DNA from: Mycolicibacterium moriokaense
Lineage (GTDB): Bacteria > Actinomycetota > Actinomycetes > Mycobacteriales > Mycobacteriaceae
Assembly (NCBI RefSeq): GCF_003201655.1
Contig: NZ_QJJU01000011.1
Location: 143,167-207,166, forward strand
DNA: 64,000 nt
Reading direction: 5' to 3'
Shown piece by piece: positions 51,098-59,656 of this stretch (positions within the stretch are counted from its first letter, which is position 1; every line of letters begins with the position of its first letter). The notes under the pieces were generated by a model, which saw only the letters and a program-made list of their open reading frames with translations, was not told the origin of the DNA and did no database searches. The position numbers and the translations under genes are program-made.

Positions 51098-51919
51098 CTA
51101 GGCCCGCACCAGCCCGTCCAGACCGTGGACCGATAGCCCCCAGTCGGCAATCAACTCCAGGCTCTCCAGAACCTGCCCGGTCACCTCCGTGGGGCAGTCG
51201 CAGAGTGCAACAACCGCCTCGACGATTTCCTCGATCGATTCGAACAGTTCGCGCGGTAGCTGGTCGCCGATGATGGCCTCGAAGCCTTCGCTCATCACCG
51301 CCACCCGCGGTCCGACCGCATTGACCCGGATCCCCGTGCCGTCCAGGTCACCTGCCAGCCCGCTGGTGATGCGGTTGAGTGCCGCCTTGGTCGTCCCATA
51401 CAGCTCCATCGTCGAGCCTTGTGGCCCAAGGTAGAACGGCGGTCCATCGTGCAGGCGCGCTCCAGCACTGGTGAGGTTGACGATCCACCCAGCGCCCGCC
51501 GACCGCATGCCGGGAATGGCCGCCCGTGCCAGTTCGAGCGGGGCGATCACGTTGCACTCGAACGCAATTCGCTGCTGTTGGGCGGTGACCTCCATGATGG
51601 GAACCGCGAGTGCCGCGACGGCGTTGTTGACGAGGATGTCGACTGGACCGCCCAGCATCACGTTGGCTCGCGGTATGACGTCCGCCCGGGACTTCTCGTC
51701 GGCGAGGTCGGCGACGACGGCACCGATACGGGTGCCGAACTTCTCGCACAGCGCCTGGGTCTCGCGCAGGCTGCCTTTGAGCGGCTCAACCTTGTCGAGC
51801 GTGCGCGCCACCAGCACGACGTCGGCGCCTTCGGCCGCCAGCCGTTGTGCGATACCCGAGCCGATGCCGCGACTGGCGCCGGTGACCACCGCGCGTCGCC
51901 CCTCAAAGCGACCTGTCAT
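51098..51919 (-). CDS. SDR family oxidoreductase
   Basis: A 273-aa SDR: VTGASRGIGSGIAQRLA (cofactor), LVNNAVAALAVP, and YGTTKAALNRITSG (catalytic Tyr-Lys). A longer helix-loop after VARTLDKVEPLKGSLRETQALCEKFG sets it apart from short FabG types. ATG 51919 has AGGAG six bases upstream. The N-terminus overlaps the end of the crotonase gene by 17 bp. It probably acts on a hydroxyacyl-CoA or ring ketone. With the crotonase it forms a leftward operon whose promoter faces the LLM gene at 52772. Confidence 0.88.
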   Translation of the reverse strand: MTGRFEGRRAVVTGASRGIGSGIAQRLAAEGADVVLVARTLDKVEPLKGSLRETQALCEKFGTRIGAVVADLADEKSRADVIPRANVMLGGPVDILVNNAVAALAVPIMEVTAQQQRIAFECNVIAPLELARAAIPGMRSAGAGWIVNLTSAGARLHDGPPFYLGPQGSTMELYGTTKAALNRITSGLAGDLDGTGIRVNAVGPRVAVMSEGFEAIIGDQLPRELFESIEEIVEAVVALCDCPTEVTGQVLESLELIADWGLSVHGLDGLVRA

Positions 51920-52673
51920 CAACTGCTCCTTTCATGCGAGCGGCAGTCGCGCTGCCTGCCGCGGTGAACGCTTCGAGGTCATAGCTGCGCCCCAGGCTGT
52001 GGGAGGTCTCCGCGGCCAAAGCGCCCGCCACTGACATGTCCTCGCCGCGCGCGTACAGGCCGAGCATTTCGCCGACCGCAGCGTGAGACGGGACACGGGC
52101 AGCCAACCCGAGCGTGAACGACAGCAGTTGCTCGTGCGGCACAACGTGATTCACCAGACCGAGCCGAAGAGCTTCGAAGGCGTCCACGAACTCGCCGGTG
52201 ATCGACATCTGCCGCGCCCTGCGCACGCCGACCGCACGCGGCAACAGGGCGGTGAGCCCCCAAGTCGGCACCACGCCGAGCAGCGCGTGGGTGTCTGCGA
52301 ACCGGGCGCGTTCCGAACCGACGATGAACGAGCAGCTCAGCGCGACCTCCAAGGCGCCGGATACGCACGCTCCGTTGACCGCACAGATCACCGGCTTGCG
52401 CATCGCGCGCAGCGCGCTTGCCGGTGTGATGTCCAACGGGCTGCCGGTCTCACCTGGGCCGCGGTCGAGTTGTTTGAAGTCGACGCCTGCTGAAAAGACC
52501 GGATCGATTGCGGTCAGCACCACGGCGCGCACGCCCTCGTCACGGTCGGCCTCTGCCACGGCAGCGCACAGCTCCGAGCGTAACGGGCCGTGCAGCGCGT
52601 TCTTCGACTCGGGACGGTCGATGGTCAGGACCCGGACCTCGTCCTTGTCATCGATGCGGAGGTGCTCGCTCAT
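51903..52673 (-). CDS. Enoyl-CoA hydratase/isomerase-family protein
   Basis: A 256-aa crotonase-fold protein: VLTIDRPESKNALHGPLR, VFSAGVDFKQL and VNGACVSGALEVALSCS. The Glu144 position is Glu; the Glu164 position is His (RFADTHALLGVVP). A GAGGAG stands six bases before ATG 52673; the ATG two codons earlier abuts it and is less likely. It is divergent from the LLM gene, and a copy of the 23-bp palindrome (52712-52734) lies between them. Confidence 0.88.
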   Translation of the reverse strand: MSEHLRIDDKDEVRVLTIDRPESKNALHGPLRSELCAAVAEADRDEGVRAVVLTAIDPVFSAGVDFKQLDRGPGETGSPLDITPASALRAMRKPVICAVNGACVSGALEVALSCSFIVGSERARFADTHALLGVVPTWGLTALLPRAVGVRRARQMSITGEFVDAFEALRLGLVNHVVPHEQLLSFTLGLAARVPSHAAVGEMLGLYARGEDMSVAGALAAETSHSLGRSYDLEAFTAAGSATAARMKGAVDDRSL

Positions 52674-52711
52674 CGGCATCTCCTCGGTCTTGCCACGCGG
52701 CGTCGCGCGGG

Positions 52712-52734
52712 TTAAAACTACAGTGGTTTCTTAC
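52712..52734. promoter_or_regulatory. Operator-like 23-bp palindrome, degenerate copy
   Basis: Starts TTAAAAC and ends GTTTCTTAC; 17 of 23 bases match the copy at 53820. It lies in the 98-bp gap between divergent starts at 52673 and 52772. Confidence 0.45.
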
Positions 52735-52771
52735 CAGGCTGTGCGCTCGATCACAAGAGGATGGGATTGCC

Positions 52772-53809
52772 GTGAAAGTACATCTGCAGATCGACGGGTC
52801 CCCGGCGAAGGCGCGGGAGAGCGCGCGTGAGATCGCCGCCCTCGGAGCCGACGGGGCCTTCTCCTTCGAGGGCCAGCATGATGTCTTCTTCCCATTGGTG
52901 GTCGCGGCAGGGGAGACCGGCCTCGAGTTGATGTCCAACGTGGCGATCGCAGGCCCGCGCAGCCCGCTGCATCTCGCGCACGCCGCCTACGACCTGCAGG
53001 TTTTCAGCCAAGGGCGGTTCCGGCTTGGCCTTGGGTCGCAGATCCGCGTCCATATCGAGAAGCGCTACGGCAGCCAGTGGGGCAAGCCGGCGAATCGGAT
53101 GGCCGAGACCGTCGCCGCGGTCAAGGCGATCTTCGCGGCGTGGGAAGGGGAGGCGCACCTGGACTTCCGTGGCGAGTACTTCATCCACACGTTGATGCCA
53201 CCCAACTTCAACCCCGGCCCCAACCCGTACGGGCGGCCGCCCGTGCTCATGGGCGCATTGGGTCCGGTGATGACGCGCAAGGCCGCCGAGGTTGCCGACG
53301 GGTTGCTGGTCATGCCGTTCAACAGCACCCGCCACTTCGCCGAGCGCACGTTGCCTGCCGTCGAGGAGGGGCTGCGCCGATCGGAGCGCGTCCTTGCCGG
53401 TTTCCAGATCATCGCGCAAGCGATGGTGGCCGTCGGCAGCACCGAGGAACAGTTGGCGACGGCCATCGATCGGGTGGCGTTCCTGATCGCTTTCTACGGG
53501 TCGACCCCGAACTACTGCGCGGCCCTCGAGGTGGAGGGGTGGGCTGACCTCCAGCCGCGCCTGAACGAACTGTCGAAGTCTGGCAAGTACGCCGAGATGC
53601 GGGCGCTGATCACCGATGAGATGGTCCGGACGTACGGCATCGTCGGCACACCAACGGAATGCGCCGCCCAGATCCAAAATCGCTACGGCACACATGCTTC
53701 CGATGTCTGCTGCTACTTCCCGGGTTACCCGCCGAGTGACGCCGACGTCGCTGATCTCGTCGTCGCGTTGCAGCGCATTCCAGCGCCGCCCCTTGTATCG
53801 GCGCGGTGA
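52772..53809 (+). CDS. LLM-class F420/flavin-dependent oxidoreductase
   Basis: A 345-aa luciferase-like TIM-barrel protein: KVHLQIDGSPAKARESAREI, GADGAFSFEGQHDVFFPL, QGRFRLGLGSQIRVHIEKRYGSQW and IVGTPTECAAQI. Wording and length fit the large mycobacterial group predicted to use F420 (the MSMEG_2256-type family). It might oxidise an alcohol or reduce a double bond, but a flavin monooxygenase role as in bacterial luciferase cannot be excluded. It lies 57 bp before the LuxE-like gene, and the copy of the 23-bp palindrome between the two suggests a separate but co-regulated promoter. The GTG at 52772 begins the first strand. Confidence 0.85.
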   Translation: MKVHLQIDGSPAKARESAREIAALGADGAFSFEGQHDVFFPLVVAAGETGLELMSNVAIAGPRSPLHLAHAAYDLQVFSQGRFRLGLGSQIRVHIEKRYGSQWGKPANRMAETVAAVKAIFAAWEGEAHLDFRGEYFIHTLMPPNFNPGPNPYGRPPVLMGALGPVMTRKAAEVADGLLVMPFNSTRHFAERTLPAVEEGLRRSERVLAGFQIIAQAMVAVGSTEEQLATAIDRVAFLIAFYGSTPNYCAALEVEGWADLQPRLNELSKSGKYAEMRALITDEMVRTYGIVGTPTECAAQIQNRYGTHASDVCCYFPGYPPSDADVADLVVALQRIPAPPLVSAR

Positions 53810-53819
53810 AAGGCGTAGG

Positions 53820-53842
53820 TTAAAACATCACTGGTGTTTTAA
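53820..53842. promoter_or_regulatory. Operator-like 23-bp palindrome
   Basis: TTAAAACA-TCACTGG-TGTTTTAA: eight-base arms pair perfectly, and most of the centre is also symmetric. It ends 24 bp before the LuxE-like ATG, the same distance as the copy at 60328 shows to its first ORF. Confidence 0.72.
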
Positions 53843-53866
53843 GTTATCGCCGACCGGGAGCAATCC

Positions 53867-55288
53867 ATGAGCACGCAAACCGTCCAGACCTTCATGAATA
53901 GCCCGCTGAGCTATTTTGGAGAGTCGATCACGCCGATGCACAGCATTCCGCGTGGTGAGTTGGAGGAACTCCAGCGCGAGGCGATGATCCTGCGGTTCGC
54001 CGAGCACTGCGAGAAGATCGAGATCGTACGCAAGCTCGCGGACCGGCTGGGTGTCACTACGGTCGACAAATTCGACGACATCGTGCCGCTGATGTTCTCG
54101 CACACCGCGTACAAGTCGTACCCCGCGGCGCTGATCGACAACAACCGCTGGGACCTGATGACGCGCTGGCTCGACAAGCTCACGACATATGACCTGTCCG
54201 GAGTCGACGTCGAAGGATGCGACTCGATCGACGAGTGGCTCGAACGGCTCGAGGCCCAAACCCCGTTGCAGGTCGTGACGTCGTCGGGAACGACAGGAAC
54301 CTTCTCGGTCATCCCCAAGGACGTGCCGATCACCGTTGAAGGCATGCACATCTGGAAGAACATGGTCTTCCAGACATTCGGCAAGGAACCGACCGACGAC
54401 GAACTGGACCCGGTGGTCGACGTCATCTGGCCCAACTTCAGCGAGGGCCGGTTCGGCATGACGCGGATGGTCCCATGGATGAAGCGGGAGTTCACCGGCG
54501 GCGACGAAAGTCGTTTCCACGCGTTGTATTCCGGCGCGATGGACACCGATCTGATGTTCCTGGCGAACAAGATGCGCGCCGCCGCTGCGCGAGGTGAGCT
54601 GGATAGGCTGCAGCTCGATCCCAAGCTCGCCGCCCGCAAGGACGAGTTCATCGCGATGCAGCAGCGCCAAATGACCGAAGTACCCGCGTTCATCGCCCGC
54701 CTGACCAACGAATTGCGCGGCAAGCGAGTATTCATGACGAGCACGTACAACCTGATGTACAACCTCGCTTCGGCGGGCTTGGAAGACGGAGTGCGCGCAG
54801 ATTTCGCGTCGAACTCGGCGATCCTCACCGGCGGCGGCGCCAAGGGCCAGGTTCTGCCAGAGGGCTACATGGACGTCATCCGGGAGTTCTACGGCGGCGT
54901 GAGAATCCAAGAGGGTTATGCATTTTCGGAGCACAACGGTGTCCACTTCGCGTGTGACGAGGGCCGGTACCACCTCCAACCGTGGGTCATCCCGTTCATC
55001 CTCGACCCAGAGTCCGGTCAGCCGCAGCCCCGCGTCGGAAAGCAGACCGGTCGGTTTGCCGTCTACGACGTGGTCAACCAAAGCCATTGGGGCGGTGTCA
55101 TCACCGGTGACGAGGTGACAATCGACTGGGACACGCCGTGCCCGTGCGGCCGCACGAGCGTTGCCCTCGAGCACAGCATCATGCGGTTCAGTGAGAAGAA
55201 GGACGGCCAGGAAGACAAGATCTCGTGTGCGGCCACTCATGAGGTCCAGAACGAGGCGATCGACTTCCTCAAGGAGTTCCAGTCGTGA
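53867..55288 (+). CDS. LuxE/PaaK-like adenylate-forming acyl-protein synthetase
   Basis: A 473-aa protein of the adenylate-forming superfamily without the usual FadD wording. A P-loop TSSGTTGTFS lies at 138-147, followed by a long middle region, and a late C-P-C-G-R-T near residue 428 like the Cys-rich turn of PaaK-type ligases. Its best partner clue is the next gene, a LuxC-like acyl reductase overlapping its stop by 4 bp (GTGA). In luminous bacteria LuxE activates a fatty acid to acyl-AMP and passes the acyl group to LuxC, which reduces it to an aldehyde. I infer the same chemistry on an unknown acid. A 23-bp palindrome is just upstream. Confidence 0.82.
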   Translation: MSTQTVQTFMNSPLSYFGESITPMHSIPRGELEELQREAMILRFAEHCEKIEIVRKLADRLGVTTVDKFDDIVPLMFSHTAYKSYPAALIDNNRWDLMTRWLDKLTTYDLSGVDVEGCDSIDEWLERLEAQTPLQVVTSSGTTGTFSVIPKDVPITVEGMHIWKNMVFQTFGKEPTDDELDPVVDVIWPNFSEGRFGMTRMVPWMKREFTGGDESRFHALYSGAMDTDLMFLANKMRAAAARGELDRLQLDPKLAARKDEFIAMQQRQMTEVPAFIARLTNELRGKRVFMTSTYNLMYNLASAGLEDGVRADFASNSAILTGGGAKGQVLPEGYMDVIREFYGGVRIQEGYAFSEHNGVHFACDEGRYHLQPWVIPFILDPESGQPQPRVGKQTGRFAVYDVVNQSHWGGVITGDEVTIDWDTPCPCGRTSVALEHSIMRFSEKKDGQEDKISCAATHEVQNEAIDFLKEFQS

Positions 55289-56748
55289 CCATGTTCACCG
55301 TTCCACTGTTCATCCGCGGCGAGCTGATCACGGACGACCTGGTCGAGTTCGGCACCCGGCTGGAGCACCGCTTCGAAGCGCCCGATCCGGTCAAACATGC
55401 GCACGCGCTGCCGCTGCGCAGCCCGGTGGACATGGCAGACATGTACACCGTGTCGTTCGACGAGATCCTTGACGTATTAACCGAACTCGGGCAGGCCCTC
55501 GCCTTCGAGAAGAACACGTACATCCAGGAGGCGTTCGAGGCCTGTTTGGTGTCCAATCCGATGCCCGAGTCCATCCTTCGGACCGGCTATGTCGCGCTGC
55601 CCGCGATGTTTACCCGCGACTCGATGCGTGAACTCGCCGAGACACAGGTCGGCATCGAGTATCTGGAGGGATGGGTGCCGCGTCGGCTGTTGGACGGCCG
55701 CGAGATACGGGTCCGCGCGTTCGGGTCGCGCACCCTGCACATCCCGGCGGGCAACGGGGGACTGGTCGCCGGGATCACCGTGCTGCGTAACGCACTAACC
55801 CGCAGCGACGCGATAATCAAGGCGCCGTCGAACGACCCGCTGACTGCGATGGCGATCGCCCGCACGCTAGCAGACATCGCTCCCGACCATCCGATCACCC
55901 GCCATCTCGCCGTCGGCTACTGGAAGGGCGGCGACGAGCAGGTCGAGGAACAGCTGTACAAGCCTGAACACGTCGAAAAGATTGTCGCGTGGGGCGGTCT
56001 GGCCTCGGTCAAGCACGTGACTCGCTACATCCAACCTGGCCTTGAGCTGATCGCGCTCGATCCCAAGCGCAGCGCGACGATCATCGGCCCCGAGGCATTC
56101 AACAGCGAGGACACGCTTCGTGAGGTCGCGATGCGGGCGGCGTGCGACGTCGGCGCGGGCAACCAAGAAGGGTGCGTCAACGCGCGGGTCATCTACGTGC
56201 TGAGCGGAACCGATCAGCCGGGCCTGGACAATGCCAACCGACTCGGCGGGGTGATCTACCAATCCATGATGCAGCTGCCGGAATTCATCAGTACGAAGCC
56301 CAAGGTCGTCGACCGCACATTGCTCGAACACATCGAGGGTTCACGCTTGACCGACGACTGGTACCGCGTTTTCGGGGGCGAAGACACGGAGGGCGCGATT
56401 ATCGTCTCTCAGATCGACGAACCGGTGCACTACTCCACGATGCTGTCGGGCCGGGTCGCCAACGTCGTGCCGGTCGACAGCATCGACAAGGTGACCGATG
56501 CCGTCAACGCCTACACGCAGACCATCGGGATCTACCCCGAGTCTCTGAAACATGAACTGCGGGACAGGCTTCCGCTGTTCGGTGCGCAGCGCCTGACCTC
56601 TCTCGGCTACGCGGCCAGCGTCAACTTCACTATCCCGCAGGATGCGATGGAACCGGTGCGGCGGATGTGCAAGTGGATCGTCGACGAAGAGTGTGAACCC
56701 GACAGGGTATTTCCCCTGTGGGAGACGCCGGACTTGGAAATGGCCTGA
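55285..56748 (+). CDS. LuxC-like acyl reductase (aldehyde-forming)
   Basis: A 487-aa aldehyde-dehydrogenase-fold protein of the LuxC family. NADPH-site block LHIPAGNGGLVAG (151-163) and the nucleophile Cys297 in GAGNQEGCVNARVIYV are visible. LuxC takes an acyl group as a thioester on this Cys and reduces it with NADPH to the aldehyde. Length is typical (about 480 aa). It overlaps the LuxE-like gene by 4 bp, and the Rieske oxygenase gene follows 12 bp later. The substrate acid is unknown; a medium-to-long or cyclic acid would fit the catabolic surroundings. Confidence 0.87.
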   Translation: MTMFTVPLFIRGELITDDLVEFGTRLEHRFEAPDPVKHAHALPLRSPVDMADMYTVSFDEILDVLTELGQALAFEKNTYIQEAFEACLVSNPMPESILRTGYVALPAMFTRDSMRELAETQVGIEYLEGWVPRRLLDGREIRVRAFGSRTLHIPAGNGGLVAGITVLRNALTRSDAIIKAPSNDPLTAMAIARTLADIAPDHPITRHLAVGYWKGGDEQVEEQLYKPEHVEKIVAWGGLASVKHVTRYIQPGLELIALDPKRSATIIGPEAFNSEDTLREVAMRAACDVGAGNQEGCVNARVIYVLSGTDQPGLDNANRLGGVIYQSMMQLPEFISTKPKVVDRTLLEHIEGSRLTDDWYRVFGGEDTEGAIIVSQIDEPVHYSTMLSGRVANVVPVDSIDKVTDAVNAYTQTIGIYPESLKHELRDRLPLFGAQRLTSLGYAASVNFTIPQDAMEPVRRMCKWIVDEECEPDRVFPLWETPDLEMA

Positions 56749-56760
56749 GGAGATTGGTAA

Positions 56761-57777
56761 GTGAAGGTTCCGTTTACCTGGAAGGTCACCGGCTGGTTCA
56801 TGGTCGGTTGGTCGCCCGAGTTTCTCGTGGGCGAAGTGAAGCCCTTGCGTTACTTCGGCGAAGACTGGGTCGCCTACCGCGACGAGTCGGGAGAACTGCA
56901 CATCATGTCGGCCCACTGTCGCCACCTCGGCGCCAGCCTGGCGCACGGCGGCAAGGTGGTCGGCGACTGCGTCGAGTGTCCGTTCCATGGCTGGCGGTGG
57001 GGCCCAGACGGCTCCAACACCTACATTCCGTATCAGCCCGACCGACCTAACCGCGCCCTCAAATTACGTGTACTGCCCGTCGAGGAGCAGAACGATTGCG
57101 TCTTCGTCTGGCACCACCCTGAGGGCGGGGAACCGCAATGGAACCTTCCGGACGTGTTCCGCAAGTTCCCGGGCCTTGACGCGGAGGCGTCCGATTTCTA
57201 CCGGCCCTATCCCGAGTTCGCGCGCGTCGCCAACGATGAGCCGGTGCACCCGCAGATCGTCGCCGAGAATGGGCCCGACAGCGCTCACTTCTTCTACGTC
57301 CACGGGGCAACAGTGAGACCCATCTGCCTCAACTGGGAGGTCGTCGACGAAGAGTGGCGCTTCCTCACCGGTTGGCCCGACGTCGACAGCGATGACCCGA
57401 ACACGATGGCGCTCAAGATTCACAGCCACTACTCGGGCCTTGGCTTCGCGATGAGCGCATTCGAAGGTGCAGCCAAGTACCGGCTGATCTTCGCCTGCAC
57501 CCCCGTCGACGACGGCCTTTCGAATCTCTTCTACTCCATCTGGTGGCCAAAGGTTGCAGGCGAGACATCCGACGTGCCTCCCGCAGAAGTCAAGAAGCAC
57601 GTAGAACAGCGGTACCTTCGCACGATCTGGGAGGACCTCGACATCTGGCGCTACCAGGAATACGTCGAACGCCCTGCCCTGTCCAAGGAAGACGCCAAAC
57701 CGTACATGGCGCTGCGGAAATGGGCGACACAGTTCTACGACGTGCCACCTGTCGAGGACACCGTGACCACGGGATGA
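56761..57777 (+). CDS. Rieske non-heme iron oxygenase (KshA-like)
   Basis: A 338-aa oxygenase component. The Rieske [2Fe-2S] ligands are Cys53 and His55 (HCRHLGASL), and Cys73 and His76 (CVECPFHGW). The mononuclear iron motif is in E-N-G-P-D-S-A-H-F-F-Y-V-H (Asp173, His176, His181), with a later Asp in the helix TIWEDLDIWRYQEY. The N-terminus WFMVGWSPEFLVGEVKPLRYFG and overall length resemble 3-ketosteroid 9-alpha-hydroxylase KshA. No reductase or ferredoxin partner is encoded nearby, so a shared one must supply electrons. GAGGAG-like bases precede the GTG. Its stop overlaps a tiny ORF by 4 bp. Confidence 0.9.
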   Translation: MKVPFTWKVTGWFMVGWSPEFLVGEVKPLRYFGEDWVAYRDESGELHIMSAHCRHLGASLAHGGKVVGDCVECPFHGWRWGPDGSNTYIPYQPDRPNRALKLRVLPVEEQNDCVFVWHHPEGGEPQWNLPDVFRKFPGLDAEASDFYRPYPEFARVANDEPVHPQIVAENGPDSAHFFYVHGATVRPICLNWEVVDEEWRFLTGWPDVDSDDPNTMALKIHSHYSGLGFAMSAFEGAAKYRLIFACTPVDDGLSNLFYSIWWPKVAGETSDVPPAEVKKHVEQRYLRTIWEDLDIWRYQEYVERPALSKEDAKPYMALRKWATQFYDVPPVEDTVTTG

Positions 57778-57863
57778 GTGCTGTCCGGAGCTTTCTAAAG
57801 CCACCTGTAGGCACACAGTCGGGTTCCAACACGAGCACCGTCGGCGTGCGGCTTGAAACCTGA
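57774..57863 (+). CDS. Small ORF (29 aa) coupled to the Rieske gene
   Basis: ATGA overlap with the Rieske stop gives a 29-codon ORF beginning MSAVRSFLKPP and ending VGVRLET. It is hydrophilic, with no TM segment and no Cys. The overlap is the only real evidence, so it may be a chance frame. It is the first of three tiny ORFs between the oxygenase and the membrane protein. Confidence 0.35.
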   Translation: MSAVRSFLKPPVGTQSGSNTSTVGVRLET

Positions 57864-57903
57864 TTGGCCGCGCATCCTCCCAGATCGGAAGAAGGGTCAA
57901 GAC

Positions 57904-58002
57904 TTGTTCCTAGAAATCGTGCGGATGGCGCTCACATGGGGCGCCATGCTCGCCCTCATTGCGTTTTGGTACTGGCTGATGTCCAACATCGGCACGTTCT
58001 GA
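57904..58002 (+). CDS. Single-TM micropeptide (32 aa) with GAMLA motif
   Basis: A TTG-started 32-aa ORF, nearly all of it one hydrophobic helix ([17 protein letters not shown]) with a short polar end SNIGTF. A weak AAGGG lies about seven bases before the start. The W-G-A-M-L-A segment recurs as Y-G-A-M-L-A in the next ORF. Such tiny helices are typical accessory subunits of membrane redox complexes. It is too short for most gene finders. Its position between the Rieske oxygenase and a polytopic membrane protein suggests a membrane anchor role. Confidence 0.6.
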   Translation: MFLEIVRMALTWGAMLALIAFWYWLMSNIGTF

Positions 58003-58088
58003 GCCGCACCGCATCCCTTGGCTAGGAGGGGAGTCGGCGGGCTATCCGTCGGCAATTCCTCGTCCTCCGCACTATCCGGAAGGTAACC

Positions 58089-58208
58089 ATGTATTCCCGA
58101 GACCGGCAACGTCGACGAGCGCTTGTGGTGTTTCAGCTATTCGTCTACGGCGCAATGTTGGCCATGTTTTTGATCCAGCTGTACATGCTGATCGTCCGGC
58201 CCTGGTAG
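58089..58208 (+). CDS. Single-TM micropeptide (39 aa) with GAMLA motif
   Basis: An ATG-started 39-aa ORF with a basic N-terminus ([10 protein letters not shown]) followed by one hydrophobic helix ([20 protein letters not shown]) and a short end IVRPW, which fits a helix with its N-terminus inside the cell. GGAAGG lies five bases before the ATG. It shares G-A-M-L-A with the preceding micropeptide and ends 11 bp before the six-TM protein. Likely a real small membrane subunit; function unknown. Confidence 0.65.
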   Translation: MYSRDRQRRRALVVFQLFVYGAMLAMFLIQLYMLIVRPW

Positions 58209-58219
58209 CTGGTGCGGCG

Positions 58220-59407
58220 ATGGAGATGACGTCTGAGTTCGATCGGGACGGGAAAGGCGACGGCGTGGACACGACGTTCTTGCCCGGATTGCCAAGGGAT
58301 CAGGGGGATTTGGAGGATGGCCGGCGAGCCCAACGCCAAGCCGACCGATGGCTCATCACCGGAACCCTGCTGATGGGCACGCTCGTCCTCGCGCTTGTCG
58401 GACTACCGATTTTCGTGTGGGGACTGGTCCTGCTCCGGCGGGCACGACGTGCCGGCTTGTCAGTGCGTCCGCTGATCGTCACGCTGATCGGTTATGTGAT
58501 CATCCTCGACGGCGGTCTCAACAGCTTGGGCTGGGCGCTTGACGTGTTCGCCAACCACTCGTTGATCAGTCGCACCTTCTTCAGCGCTTGGGGAAACCTT
58601 ATGGACGGGGGTTACTTCTGGCATTACAACGAGTTGTCGATGGGGGGCGCCGGCGCGCCCGGCGAAAAGTCGTGGGTTCTCATCTGCGTCCTTGTCGTAT
58701 TCCCAATGCGCATGGCCGCCGCCATCGGCTTTCTGCGGATGAGGCGTTGGGGACTCCAATGGATGATCGTGACTTGCTGGTTCGGCGTGGTCGTATGGCT
58801 CGGATACATCATCAACATGACGGTGTACGCCGACGTGCGCTACGCCGGTGTTGCGCTACCGGTCCTCGGATGGTGGCTCTACAACGTCTTCTACATCACG
58901 CCATTTCTTGCCATACCCTATTTGCACACCGTCGACCGCAAGATCTTCGCTTCGGACGCGGATGATGAACCGGTGAAGGTCGAATCGACCGCCGCAGAAG
59001 TCAGTTCGGACATCGACTCGCTGCCGCCCGGTACGACACCGTCCTATGCGCGGATGCATAAGGGGATCAAGTGGGGCCTGTACGTCTGCCTTGTGGGGCT
59101 TGTGATAGATGGCGCACTGACGATTCCGTTGGTTGCTATCTGGTACGGCTGGCCGACCCTGTCGCCGACACAGATCTGTAGCGAGTTAATGAAAGTGCGC
59201 TATTCGGACGACACGCTGGAATGTCAGCAACCCTATCCCCTCGGCGGGCCACCCTTCGGTGGCGCTCCCGAGGCCGCCAATCAACGTACGGCTCACGATA
59301 AATGGGGTATCCAGCCCGTACCGGAATATCCTCGGCTGGGATTCCGCGAGCTGGTCACGATCCACGAGCATCGGCTCGCCGAAACACATCCCGAGCCACC
59401 AAAATGA
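58220..59407 (+). CDS. Six-TM membrane protein of unknown function
   Basis: A 395-aa protein I do not recognise. It has an acidic cytoplasmic-type N-terminus (1-43), TM segments at about 44-72, 83-106, 151-171, 178-200, 210-235 and 288-312, and a hydrophilic C-terminal part of about 80 residues rich in Pro and Gly. Conserved-looking features include a long loop with [14 protein letters not shown] between TM2 and TM3, and W-L-G-Y-I-I-N-M in TM4. There is no obvious transporter, oxidase or sterol-isomerase signature. Coupling with the Rieske oxygenase and two micropeptides suggests a membrane complex that delivers substrate or electrons. Start ATG 58220; Met3 at 58226 is also possible. Confidence 0.8.
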   Translation: MEMTSEFDRDGKGDGVDTTFLPGLPRDQGDLEDGRRAQRQADRWLITGTLLMGTLVLALVGLPIFVWGLVLLRRARRAGLSVRPLIVTLIGYVIILDGGLNSLGWALDVFANHSLISRTFFSAWGNLMDGGYFWHYNELSMGGAGAPGEKSWVLICVLVVFPMRMAAAIGFLRMRRWGLQWMIVTCWFGVVVWLGYIINMTVYADVRYAGVALPVLGWWLYNVFYITPFLAIPYLHTVDRKIFASDADDEPVKVESTAAEVSSDIDSLPPGTTPSYARMHKGIKWGLYVCLVGLVIDGALTIPLVAIWYGWPTLSPTQICSELMKVRYSDDTLECQQPYPLGGPPFGGAPEAANQRTAHDKWGIQPVPEYPRLGFRELVTIHEHRLAETHPEPPK

Positions 59408-59656
59408 TTGCCTGGCAGGGAGATGTTACTCCTTGCGGGTTCCACATCCCCATCCGAAAATGCTGCGGGCCGATTGTTTTGACAATTGATGTCGGCGGCG
59501 CTGTGAGTGCGCATCCACCCCGGCGACCGTTGGCCGAAGATACCTTCATTCAGAATCCGCTCAGTTGTCATGGGGAGTTGACCGCGTGAATGCACAGCCA
59601 TCTGCGACCAACCGCGAACACCGTGATCACGGCATGGCCACGATTACCATTTGAGT
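59408..59656. other. 249-bp intergenic region before the TetR gene
   Basis: No convincing ORF or palindrome is seen. It probably holds the promoter for the TetR gene and the end of the preceding operon. The 23-bp palindrome found upstream of the neighbouring units is not present here. Confidence 0.4.

Noticed and set aside
26238..52673. KstR or KstR2 cholesterol regulon
   Set aside because: I could not find the known KstR (TnnAACnnGTTnnA) or KstR2 (AnCAAGnnCTTGnT) type sites at these promoters; the motifs seen are different.
52772..56748. A bioluminescence (lux) operon
   Set aside because: Only one LLM gene is present, with F420-type wording rather than LuxA/LuxB, and no luxD is seen; the LuxC/LuxE-like genes alone do not imply light.
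57774..57863. The 29-aa ORF as a ribosomally made modified peptide precursor
   Set aside because: No Cys, Gly-Gly or other leader-core signature and no modifying enzyme nearby.
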